A stretch of DNA of 64,000 nucleotides from Montifringilla adamsi. Lineage: Eukaryota; Chordata; Aves; Passeriformes; Passeridae. Location: assembly GCA_017590115.1 (NCBI GenBank), contig JAGGNK010012559.1:888370-952369 (forward strand). The letters are read 5' to 3'. The notes beneath the pieces were generated by a model. That model did not search any database. It had not been told where the DNA came from and saw nothing but the letters and a program-made list of their open reading frames with translations. Positions 23,414-34,323 of this stretch are shown piece after piece; within the stretch, counting starts at the first letter, position 1, and the number at the start of each line of letters is the position of its first letter. Both the position numbers and the translations under genes were made by a program.

Positions 23414-23982
23414 CCTCCTCATCCTGTGTTCATTGGGTGTTACCCATCCCAGCAGGCATTTTAACACAAGCACACTGATATCAGCTATTTCACTGAGCTT
23501 AATGAACAACAGAAATAAAAACTATATCTTTACAACAAAGTTATTTAACACCACACATATAAATCTATTTTAATATTTGCAAAAATCTGATATTGTAATA
23601 TGGATCTGCAACAGCAGTGACCACAGAGTCACCGTGTCCCTGGCCTGCAGCCCCGGGGTGGGTGGGAAGGGCCGGGGGGAATGGAATCCCTCGGAAATCT
23701 GTGGGAATCCCAGGAATATCGGGAGCGGGACGTGTCCTTCCTTCCCGCTGCCAAAGGAGGGACAGTCATGGAAATAAGCGAGCAGGAAGCTGACGTTAAT
23801 GAGCAGATAATTCCTTCAGCATAATTACAATCTTTATGCCTCATTTGCATGATTTTGCATATTTGAAGATAATCAGCTGCCAGGAAGGGGAGGGGAGGGC
23901 TGGGGGGACTGGGGAAGGAATGTTGCCAGGGACAGTTTGGGGACAGCCACCAGGGAAAGATCCCTTCCCTGCTCCCTGATCC
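23414..23982. other. No gene seen
   Basis: AT-rich sequence to about 23600, then mixed sequence. No exon was supported. Confidence 0.4.
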
Positions 23983-24283
23983 TGTACCCCCTGTACTTCT
24001 GTGATCCTAAACTCCCTGTGCCTGTCTGATCCTAAATCTTCTGTAGCTGTGTGATCCCAAACCCCTGTGCCTGTCTGATCCCAAATCCTCTGTATCTGAT
24101 CCTAAACACCCTGGACCTGTGTGATCCTAAACTCCTGTATCTGCGTGATCCCAAACCCCTTTACCTGTGTGATCCTAAACTCTCTGTATCTGATCCTAAA
24201 CCCCTGTGCCTGTCTGATCCTAAACACTCTGCACCTGATCCCAAACCCTCTGTACCTGATCCCAAACACCCTGTCATCTGTAG
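23983..24283. repeat. Minisatellite, about 20-28-bp unit (CTGTGTGATCCTAAACTCC)
   Basis: About twelve imperfect copies of (CTGTACCTG)TGTGATCCTAAACCCC with variable unit length. The plus frames read as spurious LxLxxPKPL-like repeats. Confidence 0.9.
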
Positions 24284-24969
24284 AGTCTCCAGGCAGTTCC
24301 CATCACTCAGGGATTGGCTGGGTTCCCTAAAAAATGCAAATTCCATTTCAAAACCCAACTCCTTGAGGAAAAGGAAACTTTGGAGATGCCAACGCCTGAG
24401 TGCTGCCAACCCCAGTCCTGGATCTGTTCCTAAAGGATTTTTAATTAATGAAATTAAAGATGGGCAAAGTTTTGAGCTCAGTCCTGGCATAAGCTGAAAT
24501 CCCAGGGATTTCTCTGGAGGCAGGAGATCCTTGGCTCTGCTCCTTCCATCCTGGAGGGATGAGGAGGGTGAAGTTTCTCCAGGAAGTTTTATGGGCAGTG
24601 AGTGTGAGACTGCCTTACACCAGATAAAGTGTTTATTCCTGCAGAAATCAGTAAAATTGGCATAAATTTCTGGCATTCCCAGTCCTTCCCAGTGAGTTTG
24701 CAGGGTTTGGATTCTCCTGAGTCTGCTCCACGTTTCCCAGGAGCTGAGGAAGGACAGGGCTGGAATGTGTTGTTATTCCAGCCTTCACCAGTGCCATTTG
24801 TACCATTTTTATTTGACTTCTTCTATTTTCCCCCCTCCTTTCATGCCTCTTTTCCCAGCCAGCTGCCAGGAGCTGCTCTTTGCCTGGATCCAGGCCTCCC
24901 ACTTGGGGTTTATGGGGTGTGGGATGATCCGTGGGGCACTCTGTGGGTAATCCTGCAAAACTCAGACTT
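24284..24969. other. No gene seen
   Basis: Mixed sequence with no known repeat or exon that I can support. Confidence 0.4.
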
Positions 24970-25215
24970 TCCTCAGACCCCTTTTCCATTGAATCCCATA
25001 TTTCCTTTCCAGCCCTGGTGTTGTCACTCAGCCACACTGCTGAGTCCTACCAGAACCCTGGATTTTGTGGTGGGACCAAGTTTTTTTCATGGTTTTACAT
25101 GGGAGATATTTAAGGAAGTAACGTCAAGTTTCCTCAGAGCCCCTTTTCCATCTAATCCCATATTTCCTTTAAATATGAAACTCCAAGGATCCCATAAATA
25201 ACAGTTCCATAAATA
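24970..25215. repeat. Local dispersed repeat, copies 1 and 2
   Basis: A block with TTTCCTCAGACCCC, TTTTCCATTGAATCCC and ATATTTCCTTT occurs near 24970-25015. It recurs, extended through AAACTCCAAGGATCCCATAAAT, at 25130-25200. A third copy lies at 26275-26350. ATAAATAACAGTT is also duplicated at 25195-25223. Confidence 0.7.
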
Positions 25216-25639
25216 ACAGTTTTACAGAGGCTTTTCCCTGTTTGGGGCTGGATTTCAAATCCCTGCTGGCAGGAGAGGCTCCATGGCCAATTTTAACCCC
25301 GGGAGGGTTTTTGGGGCTGGGGAGGGCACAGCTCCTCTGGTTCAGTGTCAAACCCTGGTTTGTCCCTGGTTTGTCCTGGTTGTGCTTGATCCTGCTCAGA
25401 CCCCACAGAGCAGCTCAGGAGGGATTTTTTTGGTGTAACAAAGCTGAGCTTTGTCAAAGCCAGTAGAGCAGGGACAATTCCCATACCTCCACATGTGACA
25501 TTTGTCCATCCCTGCTCCTCAGCTCTGGCACCTCAATTCCCTCCTCAGGGAAAGGGTCGGAATCCCTGGGCAGGATTCCAGCCCATTCCCAGCCCCTCAT
25601 CCCTGATTCCCAAAAGGAGAGGAGAACCTAGGGCTCAGC

Positions 25640-25768
25640 AGGGTCGATCCTCTCCCAGCAGGGACTTAAAATCCACCTGGAGGTGGCACTTGGGGACATT
25701 CAGTGGTGGCCTTGGCAGTGCTGGGAATGGCTGGATCCATGATCTCAGAGGTTTTTTCCAACATTAAA
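25640..25768 (+). mobile_element. Diverged CR1 LINE 3' tail
   Basis: It contains GGTGGCACTTGGGGACAT, AGTGGTGGCCTTGGCAGTG and a degraded end GATCTCAGAGGTTTTTTCCA followed by ATT-rich sequence. It corresponds to a different CR1 subfamily from the copies at 45.6 and 54.4 kb and resembles the one at 55130. Confidence 0.65.
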
Positions 25769-26274
25769 TTCTCAGATTTGCTCAAGGACTAAATCCCACC
25801 TGGAACTGCCAGGAGCTGGGTCCCTGCCACCCTTGGGAACCTCTGGGAAGGACACAGGATTTTCCAATCCTTGTCCAAAGTCTCCTGGGGGTCCTGTGGG
25901 CTGCTGTAGGATGAGCAGCACTCAGACTGATCCCGGTACTTTCCCATCCCAGCTCCAGGCACATCCCGTGGATTTGGAGCTCCTGAGGCTGTGGGGGTAG
26001 GGAAGGGAGGGTGGAGATCCAGGGAAAGGTGCCAAGTCTTTCCAGGTGGGATTCCCCAGGATCTGCCATGGCTTCTGCCTGCGGTGGGGGCAGAGCAGTC
26101 CAGGCCCTGCTGGTGCTCCCAGCTTGGGGCAGGGGGATGTGGGCCCAGGAACCCCTTCCAAGGGCACCCCAGGGGTGCAGATCAGACTTGAATCCCAAAA
26201 TCCCAATTCCAGGTTTCTTCCCCAGCTCACAGACTCTCCTGGAATTCCTGAGCACAGCCCTCACCCTGTCCCCG
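25769..26274. other. No gene seen
   Basis: Mixed GC-rich sequence with overlapping open frames on both strands and no recognisable domain. Confidence 0.4.
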
Positions 26275-26352
26275 AGTTTTCTCAGAACCCCTTTTCCATC
26301 CAATCCCATATTTCCTTTAAATAGGAAACCCCAAGGATTCCATACATTTTAT
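26275..26352. repeat. Local dispersed repeat, copy 3
   Basis: TTTTCTCAGAACCCC, TTTTCCATCCAATCCC, ATATTTCCTTTAAATAGGAAA and CCCCAAGGATTCCAT match the block at 25130-25200 with few differences, 1.1 kb downstream in the same orientation. Confidence 0.75.
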
Positions 26353-27621
26353 GGAGAGTCTGGCATCTCCCATTTTCTCCAGCACCTCCCATCTCCAGCC
26401 CTGAAACACGGCCAGCAGCAGGAACATGTCACAAGCAGCCAGTTAAAGCTGAATTTCCCTGAATTTCCCTGTGTTCACCAAGGTGTGATTGTGGAGCTGA
26501 ACCAAGTCCAGCAGCCTGGCCAGGACCCAAATCCAACAGGACTCGGAGACAAGGCTCCTTTTTTTTGTTTTATCCCATCCCCCTTCCCCATTTTGGCCCT
26601 GTTAAAATCAGGGTTTGCCTCTTCCCCCTGGATCATTCCTGAATCCAAACCTCAGATAAAACCAGGGAATGTCGCTGCCCAGGGCCAGGATGGGGCCCCT
26701 TCCTCATTTCCATGGGGCTGCTCCATTATTAGGGCTGTGTTCTGTTCATCCCTGCACGATTAAAGAGCCCCTCAGACCTCGGTGTTTCCCCCTGGCATGG
26801 TTTTCAGATGGAATAATCAAGTCATCCCTTGATCTTCCTGGGATAAGCTAAAACCAGGGAACACAGGAGGCAGCCCTGCTGCTCCTGACAGCCTTGGACA
26901 GAGTCCCACGGCCCCCTTGGATGTTTAACCACCTTTGCAAAATGCCAGCACCAAATTCAAGGACTTTCTGTCACCCCCTGATGCAGGCAAAGTCAGTTTC
27001 TATCTCCCCACCCCATAATTCCCCTTTTAATATTGAATATTTAATATCCAGCCCCATTTTCCGTGGGGCTCTTGCTCACCTCTCTCAACCCAGACTCACT
27101 TCCCTGTTTTGCTCCCACAAAAAATTTTGCATTTCCCAGCCTGGTCCTCATTTGTTTTCTCCTCAAGAAGTGACCTTGAGTTTATTTTGATTCCAATTCC
27201 ACCTTGTTTGAATTAATCTGAATTATTTAGGGCATCAGCTTGATCTGACTGCGGCATCTTCTTCATTGATTGCTCTGCCAATCCTGGTGTTATCAGCAGT
27301 GATTTTCCTGCAGATCATTGCTGAAAATGTTGGATAATTTGGCCTGGAAGAGGCCTTGGCACAATCCCCAGGTGCCATCCCTGTTGAGCGAGTCCCCCCC
27401 AGCTCTTTGAGAGCTCAACTCACCCTCCAAGCTCATTTCACAGGATTTTGGCACAGAATTCACCATAAATCCATCAGAATGTTGTGCAACAGGATACCCA
27501 GGGCTTAGCAGGAGTCAATTCCTCTCGTTACCAGACCTAATTCCGAGGAAAACAAAGGAAAAGGAAGGAAGAGCAGAAATCATTGATGGGTTTTAATTCC
27601 AACCTTGACGTCCTCCTGCAG
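26353..27621. other. No gene seen
   Basis: Mixed sequence. No supportable exon and no recognised repeat. Confidence 0.4.
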
Positions 27622-27626
27622 GTCCT

Positions 27627-27815
27627 TGTCTTTGTTTGGAAAGCCAGGTGTTTGCTAAGGAAGGCAGGAGCCTCCCCTGAAATGGAAAATGCAAACCCCC
27701 TCCCTCTGAATTGCTATAAATTTTAAATTAAGGGGCTCTCAGGCAAAAAAACATGGGAACAGGAATAACAGTTCTTTACTAGGGAAGAAAATAAAAAATA
27801 AAATACACCTCTTTT
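27627..27815 (-). mobile_element. Partial ERVL-like LTR (3' portion)
   Basis: The minus-strand 3' end of the family (plus TGTCTTTGTTTGG at 27627) is followed by the shared GGAAGGCAGG, AACCCCCTCCCTCTGAATT and AGGGGCTCTCAGGC segments and the poly(A) region (AGTAAA on the minus strand). The rest of the LTR is missing beyond about 27810, and no matching target duplication was found. Confidence 0.75.
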
Positions 27816-28794
27816 CAGACCAAGACAGGAACTCATTCCATATCCTGCAGCTCTCCCAGGACCCCAAGAGGGTGAAAAATCAGCATGGCTGGGCCAGAGC
27901 TCACCAGAGCCAAAGCCTGGAGTGCTCCTGGGTGAAAATCAGCTTGAAAACTTTCCCCACTCAGAAGAGTTCCTGCAAGGAGCTGGGGATGGTTGAAATT
28001 ACTGAATTCCAAGGGAAAAAAAAAAATGAAAGGGAGACTTGAAGTGGGCTGGAAATGGCGCTGCAGCCCCAGCCAGGGGAGAACAAAGAGCCCTTTCAGG
28101 CCATTTGCAGAGTTGGCCTCTTTGTCTCCCTGTCTTTCCAGTGGGATGCCCTGGAGATTAAAGGCAAGGATGGCCTCCCTGGGAGGCAGGAATGGGATGC
28201 AATTGTCCCAGAAAGAAGAGTTGTGGTGGCAGGAGAAGCAGGGTTGCAGAAACACCACCCACAAAAGAGCTGGGGACGTTTTATGGGGCCTGGCTTGCAA
28301 AATAGCAGCGTGGGGGGTGACTGCTCAAAACCAACGGTATTTCTGAGGGAAAAAAGGGAATATCCATGGAGAGAACTCCACTGGCAGGATCTCCCCTCTG
28401 CCAGGGGGTGTGGGATGAGCACGTGGAAGGTTTCCTGCCACAAACAATTCCTAAATCCAGCAGGAAGAGGTGCATGATTCCCAAAGCCTGGGGGTGGCCA
28501 CGCCCATGCTCCTGGGGAAGTTTCCTGATGGATCCAAAGTGGAAATCAGCAGAAGTTGGAATTATTCTTCTTCCTGACACCTTTCACTGCTGGGGGAGGG
28601 TGGCGAGGTCCCAGCTCCCAGTTCCAGGCTCTTTATCCCTGCTCCAGCTCCTGGGTAAGGATACAGGAGGAGGAGAGCTCTGAGAGTTCCTCACCGAAAC
28701 TTTTTGTCCTTCCAAAATCATTCCCAGATTTATTTCAAGTACAAGGGAATGCAGGGATCCGAGAAGTGGTTTGGATTAGGTGGGATTTGGGGCA
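27816..28794. other. No gene seen
   Basis: Mixed sequence between a partial LTR and a CR1 fragment. No supportable exon. Confidence 0.4.
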
Positions 28795-28978
28795 GGAATT
28801 GTTCCCTGGGAGGCTGGGGAGGGGCTGTGGCTGCCCCTGGATCCCTGGCAGTGCCCAAGGCCAGGTTGGACATTGGGGCTGGGAGCACCTGGGACAGGGG
28901 GAGGTGTCCCTGCCATGGCAGGGGTGGAATGGGCTGGGATTTAAGGTCAGTTCCCACCCAAACCATTCCAGGATTCTG
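28795..28978 (+). mobile_element. CR1 LINE 3' fragment
   Basis: In order: TTGTTCCCTGGGAGGCTGGG, CCCTGGATCCCTGGCAGTGC, GGGAGCACCTGGGACAGG, GGAGGTGTCCCTGCC and the terminal CCCAAACCATTCCAGGATTC. It is 5'-truncated, with no coding part. Confidence 0.9.
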
Positions 28979-29405
28979 TTTATTCCATGAAAATAATACC
29001 TTTAAAGCCAAACACATATCTTTTCAAAGGCACAAATTTTCATTGTTCTCCGAACTGTTTTCCATCTCAAATTTAATGGAACCCTGCAGGACTTCTGACA
29101 GGAAGCAGCAAATGGGGTGCAAGGAATGCACGCCTCTGGAGCTCAAATAGGATTTATTGGGAAGGGTCTTTTGACAACTGGGCTGCAGGAGCATTGTGGA
29201 AGTGACAGAAGCATCAAAATAGAGGTGAAAAAAAAAAGGTGGATGAACGGAGGGGGTTAAGGAGGGTCTGGAGAGGGAAAAGCAGGAAAAAAGCAGGGGA
29301 AAGACTGGGCTGGAGGGATCTGGGAATGGTTCCAGCAGGACAGGCTGTGTATGGAGCTGGGCTCTGTCCCCAGTGATGCTCCATGACTGGGGTTTTTACC
29401 TAAAG

Positions 29406-29512
29406 GCGCTGCAGGAGAGCTGGAGAGGGATTTGGGACAGGGGATGGGGGCAGGACACAGGGAATGGCTCCCACTGCCAGAGGGCAGGGCTGGAGGGGAT
29501 ATTGGGAAGCTC
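29406..29512 (+). mobile_element. CR1 LINE fragment without its 3' tail
   Basis: GCAGGAGAGCTGGAGAGGG, GGACACAGGGAATGGCTCCC and ACTGCCAGAGGGCAGGGCTG match the upstream part of the 3' region found in the CR1 at 45630-46036, but the terminal part is absent. It lies 430 bp after the CR1 at 28795 in the same orientation. Confidence 0.75.
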
Positions 29513-30019
29513 CCAGCTTCTCTGGGAACCCATGCCAGTGTTTTACACCTGAATAATAAAAATCCTCTCTTTGCTCCCAGTTTAAACCAAACCTCCTTCG
29601 CTTTCAAAGCATCCCCCTTCCTGTAGCACAACAGGTCCTCCTTGATCCTGGAAGAGCAGGACAGAGCCCTGGGATCCTGGGAATGAGGATGATTTTCTTC
29701 CATGTTCTTTGCAGCCCCAGGTCCTCATTAGGCTCCATTTTCTTGGCTAATTGAGTTCCAGCTTAATGGACAGGATGCTCCTCACTCCAAGTGCCGCATC
29801 CCAATGCATTAAGGTTTTCTGCTCAGATAAATAACTGTTGCAAATGTGTTCCCATTCTCCTGCAGGAATGGCAGGAGGGCCAGGAGAGCATTCCAACCTC
29901 CTTTAATTCAATAAACAAACAGATAATGAGATTTTTTGGAAGCCATCCCACAGAATGGAGCAGAGATTCCACTCTGTGCCTAAACTCAAAAAAATACCCA
30001 GAAAAAGGAGCATTTTAGG
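29513..30019. other. No gene seen
   Basis: Mixed sequence with no supportable exon. Confidence 0.4.
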
Positions 30020-30172
30020 AGCCCTGGGATGGTGGAGCAGGACCCCAGCAGGAACCCCTTTGGGATGATGGAACAGGATCCCCATGGATGATGGTGCAGG
30101 AACCCCTGGAATGATGGAGCAGGAACCTCTGGAATGGCGGAGCAGGAATCCCTGGAATGATGAAGCAGGACC
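30020..30172. repeat. Minisatellite, about 27-32-bp unit (GGAATGATGGAGCAGGAACC)
   Basis: About six copies of GATGGNGCAGGANCCCCTGG with small length differences, leading directly into a CR1 tail. Confidence 0.85.
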
Positions 30173-30214
30173 CAGCTTTAAGGCCTCTTCCCACCCAAAC
30201 CATTCCAGGATTCT
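30173..30214 (+). mobile_element. CR1 LINE 3' terminal tail only
   Basis: CTTTAAGGCCTCTTCCCACC followed by CAAACCATTCCAGGATTCT is the CR1 terminus. The CR1 body is replaced by the minisatellite on its left, so the array may have expanded within a CR1 copy. Confidence 0.7.
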
Positions 30215-32060
30215 CCAATTCTGAAATTCCAGCCCCAGCAGGTGTGGGATGTTTCAAGGCAGCAGTGGTGCCTCCCTGCTCAAGCCCTCGAGGTTTTTCC
30301 CAGCACCTTTTGGGATTGGTTTGGAACTCTTAGAAATTTCCAGCCCTGCACCACCCCGGGCCAAGGAGGTCCAGCGGAAAAGCACCGGGAACAGACTCCT
30401 GTTGTTTGTTTGAACTTTGTTCTTGTGCTGGGAATGGCCTGGGAACAACAGCCCCTTGTTCAGCTCCCAGCCCCTTTCAGTGCCCACTCTGCAGATAAAA
30501 GGGTCACAAAGTCCCCTGCCAGCATCCCAACATCCCCTTCCCAGAGCAAACCCCACCCAGGACAAGGAATTATTGCCAAGGAGAGGGAGAGGAGGTGGAA
30601 TCCCAACGTCCCAGCCCTGCAGCTCTCCCAGAGCCCCCACAGCTGCCGAGGTTTCCGTTTGCCCTGAGCTCCCAGCTCCTCTCCAGCCGGGTTAGTCCCC
30701 TGAGGGGTGGAAGAGCAGGAAAAGGTCAAGTGCAGGGCAGTGGTGCCCAAGCCCATCCCCGGCTGCTCCTGCTGCTCCAGGCAGCTCAAAGGTTCTTAAA
30801 GCTTTAAAAAAGTTCAGGATTTCCTCTGCCAAGCCACTGCCCCAAAAATTCCCCACCCAGAAGCATAAAAGGGTTAATTAAACATCCATGACCCTGAGGA
30901 AACAGATGTGGGGGGAGTTTGGAGCTCACTGGGGCAAGGGGATTTGTCCAAAGAGGACTTTTCCAGCCCCAACAGTCACTTGGATAAAAATTCCATGTCC
31001 TGCCAGGGAATGTTCCCAATGAGCAGAGAACTGGAGATTTGTGGGATCACTGCCCCAGATGCTGCTCCACAGGGATGAACCAGGCTGGAAAACCAGGGAG
31101 GATTTTTGCTGTGGCCTAGCAGAAATTTTGGGGTGAAAATGTGGAGGCAAAATTGTTCCCATGGCTGTCCCTGCATATGAGCCCAGCCTGCAGAGAAAAC
31201 CAACCCAGCAGCATGTCCAGGGTCACTCCGGGATATTGGGAGCACATCCCCTTCCCATTCCACACATCCCTTCCCCTTCCAACATCCCCTTCCCCATATC
31301 CCATTTCCCACATCCCCTCCCACACTTCCAGGACCTGCCTGTGTCTCTTTCCCGTCAGGAAAGAGAGGCCAATGTGGTTTTTTGGGCAGGTACCAGAGGA
31401 TAGCTGGAAACAGACCATAAAATCCATCATCAGTGGGCACCTGGAAGAGAATTTAGCCTGGCAGGAGAGCTTCTGGATTTATTCATCCCAAAGCTGCCTT
31501 CATACAAGGAAAGGTTCATTTTGCTCTTCCTGAGCAGAGATTCCCAAATTCTTCACTGTGCCCTCTGCCCCCATCCCGTGCCATGCAGAATCCATGGATC
31601 TGAGCACCCAGAGTTCCTCTCAGGATGACCTGAAGCTCTCCTGGTGTTTCTTGGACTGGAGAAATCCTTGGAGATCCCAGAGATCTCAGTGAGGCCCCAT
31701 TAAATAAAGCCCCCTCTCCTGCTTTTCCTGGCTCTCCTGCTGAGCCAAAGGTTGGACAAAGGCTGGCAGGGGTTGTTTTGTTCCCTGAGGGAATGGCACA
31801 GTGGGAATTTGCCTTTGGGCAGGTTTGCAGTGTGTTTATGGGGTGAAAGCAGAGCTGTTCCTGCAAGAACACTTCAGCTGTCTCTGCAAACCTAAGGTGC
31901 TGAGCTGGGATTGTATCTAGCCTGGCAGGGAGCAATGTCCTGTGCTTAAACTGGGAATCCCAGGTGGTTTCACCAACTCTGTTCCCAAAACAAACTCAAA
32001 AACAGCCTTTGGATAAATATTTCCATATATAAGGATTTTTTTCTTACAAGATCTCTCTGG
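30215..32060. other. No gene seen
   Basis: About 1.8 kb of mixed sequence. A pyrimidine-rich CCCCTTCCCATATCCC-like patch lies at about 31240-31330. No exon was supported. Confidence 0.4.
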
Positions 32061-32220
32061 AAGCAGTGGCTGCCCCTGGATCCCTGGCAGTGCTGCAAGC
32101 CCAATGTCCAGCTTGGAGCAGCCTGGGACAGTGGGAAGTGTCCCTGCCATGGCAGGGGTGGAATGAGATGGGATTTAAGGTTCATTCCCACCCAAACCAT
32201 TCCCTGTGGGCACAGGCCCA
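32061..32220 (+). mobile_element. CR1 LINE 3' fragment with a palindromic end
   Basis: It contains CCCTGGATCCCTGGCAGTGC, GGGAAGTGTCCCTGCC and CCCACCCAAACCATTCC. Instead of the usual ATTCTATG octamers, the tail continues CCTGTGGGCACAGGCCC, which is also found after the CR1 at 33700. Confidence 0.85.
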
Positions 32221-32721
32221 GGATCAAAGGTGTCCAAGAGCCCCAGCGAAACACAGCTCTGAGGAATGGAATATTTCAGCTTCTAAACCAGCCAGGTTTA
32301 TAACCAGAGCTGGTCAAGGAAAGAGGCAGGGGTTGCCTAAACCAAATCCTAAAGAGCTGGGCTCTTTAAAGTCATGCTCAGCAGCCTCAACCACAGAAGA
32401 CCTTCTCATCCCAACATCCCCAGTTTCCCTGGAGGTTCATCCCCACCTCCCACCCCAAAAGCACCAACAGAAGAAGCTCTTCCCCCTGAGCATTCAGTCC
32501 TGTGTGGATGCCTAATATTCCCTAAATCCCATCTGATTCCAGCCTCACGACCCCACAGCCTAGCTGTTCAAAATAATCCCAGAAAGATACCAAACCCCCA
32601 CAGAAATAGGATTTAAAGGATGAGCATCCCTTTGGGGACAGCTCGAGCCAGCGGCCAGGGTGAGGGACAGGGACACAGCTCAGGAGGGCAGAGACACAAG
32701 GAGGAGACAGATCCGGGATGA
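32221..32721. other. No gene seen
   Basis: Mixed sequence with no supportable exon. Confidence 0.4.
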
Positions 32722-32935
32722 ACTGGAGTGTTCGACAATTAGAATGAAGATACTTGGGATAAATTCCCTCCCATGAGGATTAGGATGAAGATATGTTGGG
32801 TAAATTCTCCCTGTGAGAATTAGAATGAAGTTACTTGGGAATAAATTCCCCCCTGAGAAGATTAGTATGAAGATACTTGGGATAAATTCCCCCCTGAGAG
32901 GATTAAGATGAAGAGATTTGGGATTCATCATTTTG
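32722..32935. repeat. Minisatellite, about 41-45-bp unit, array A
   Basis: About five copies of GAGGATTAGGATGAAGATAC followed by TTGGGATAAATTCCCCCCT. The same unit forms array B at 33312-33698, 380 bp away. Confidence 0.9.
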
Positions 32936-33311
32936 GGGCAACCTGGAGCCCTTCAGACACTGAAATTCCACAATTCCAGCAGCTCCTCACCGCAGCTCCT
33001 GGCAGATTTTGGGGTGAAACAGGTGGTTCCAAACATGTAACAGATTTTGCTGCCAACAGGTGAATGTTCCCAGGCTTGGGAATGCAGGGAGCGATGCTCC
33101 GGCTGCACGTGGGAGATGAAGAGAGCTGGGAACGCCAGGCAGGTTGTTAGGCATTAATTAGCATTAATTACCCCTCCAGCAGCAATCAGCCCAAGGGCCA
33201 CCCCTGCTTTTCTCTGCCTCTAATTCTGTAATTGGAGGGGAGGGAAGAGGGAAGGGGAAAATGGGAGCTGAAGTAGAAATGGCTCCAGTGATCTGCCGAG
33301 CGCTAATTGCA
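32936..33311. other. Unique spacer between two halves of one minisatellite
   Basis: About 375 bases of mixed sequence with no copy of the unit, including TTAGCATTAATTAGCATTAA (a 10-bp direct repeat) at about 33148-33168. Confidence 0.5.
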
Positions 33312-33503
33312 GGTTTGTTAGGGATAAATTCCCTCCCAGGAGGATTAGGATGAAGATCTTTGGGAATAAATTTCCCCCAGTAAGGATTGGGATGAAGATG
33401 TTTGGGGTAAATTCCTCCCTGTGAGGGTTACGATGAAGGTGTTTGGGATAAATTATTCCCTCCTGTGAGGATTAGGATGAAGATACTTGGGATTAATTCC
33501 ACA

Positions 33504-33526
33504 CCCCCCCCCCCCCCCCCCCGGGG
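33504..33526. repeat. Poly-C run ending in GGGG at the gap edge
   Basis: Nineteen C followed by four G just before the N run, with C again after it. This looks like a sequencing or assembly failure point; the reverse strand is poly-G. Confidence 0.9.
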
Positions 33527-33566
33527 NNNNNNNNNNNNNNNNNNNNNNNNNNNNNNNNNNNNNNNN
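33527..33566. other. Assembly gap (40 N)
   Basis: Forty undetermined bases inside minisatellite array B. Frames crossing it are meaningless. Confidence 1.
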
Positions 33567-33699
33567 CCCCCCCATGGGGATTAGGATGAAGATATTTGGG
33601 ATAAATTCCCTCCCTTGAGGATTAGGATGAAGATGTTTGGGGTAAATTGTCCCTGTGAGAATTAGGATGAAGATGTTTGGGATAAATTCCCCCTGTGAA

Positions 33700-33897
33700 G
33701 GTGGAGAGGGGCTGGGCTGGAATTGCCAGAGCAGCTGGGGCTGCCCCTGGATCCCTGGCAGTGCCCAAGGCCAGGCTGGACACTGGGGCTGGGAGCACCT
33801 GGGACACTGGGAGGTGTCCCTGCCATGGCAGGGGTGGGGTGGGATGGGATTAAGGTCTCTCCCAACCCAAATGATTCCCTGTGGGCACAGGCCCCAG
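33700..33897 (+). mobile_element. CR1 LINE 3' fragment with a palindromic end
   Basis: It runs from GGGGCTGGGCTGGAATTGCC through CCCTGGATCCCTGGCAGTGC and GGAGGTGTCCCTGCC to CCCAACCCAAATGATTCC, then CCTGTGGGCACAGGCCCC as in the copy at 32061. It directly abuts minisatellite array B. Confidence 0.9.
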
Positions 33898-34225
33898 ATC
33901 TGAGTGGAAAGGGCAGGACAAGGAGCCAGGAGAGAGAAGGAAAAGCAGGGAAAGCCCTTTGTGGGGAGGTTTGGATTCCCAGCCCCTCTGCGGCTCCTTC
34001 TCTGCCCCATCCCTCCCCTCTCCTCCAGCTGTTCCTGAGGGGGACAAAGCCAGGAAAATGGGAAGCCAGGGAAGGGCAGCAGCCAGGATTTTCTCTGCAA
34101 CTTGTTCTAGCTTGGACACACATCCTGAATTCCCTGAATCCCCTGAATCCATTAGAATATTTACCATCTGTCCTTTCCCCCTTCTCCTACCTCATTTTCT
34201 CCCCTGGAATGCCCCTGCTGCCATG
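33898..34225. other. No gene seen
   Basis: Mixed sequence with no supportable exon. Confidence 0.4.
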
Positions 34226-34323
34226 CCAGCAGCCCAAAGGGGAATGGGGAATTAGGATTTTCCCTGAGCCATCCCAGCAGCCCAAAGGGGAATGGGGAAT
34301 TATGATTTTCCCTGAGCCATCCC
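34226..34323. repeat. Tandem duplication, 48-bp unit
   Basis: CCAGCAGCCCAAAGGGGAAT and the following sequence to CCTGAGCCATC are repeated from 34226 and again from 34274 with one visible difference. Confidence 0.9.

Larger units (their letters stand above)
33312..33698. repeat. Minisatellite, about 41-45-bp unit, array B (interrupted by gap)
   Basis: It has the same unit as array A: GGATTAGGATGAAGATNTTTGGG followed by TAAATTCCC and a variable C-rich spacer. A run of 19 C and a 40-base N gap sit in the spacer position of one unit, so the true copy number is unknown. Confidence 0.9.

Noticed and set aside
23983..24283. Possible CRISPR-like direct repeats
   Set aside because: Units are contiguous, degenerate and of variable length with no unique spacers, in a vertebrate-type genome; it is a minisatellite. 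The same applies to the other arrays.
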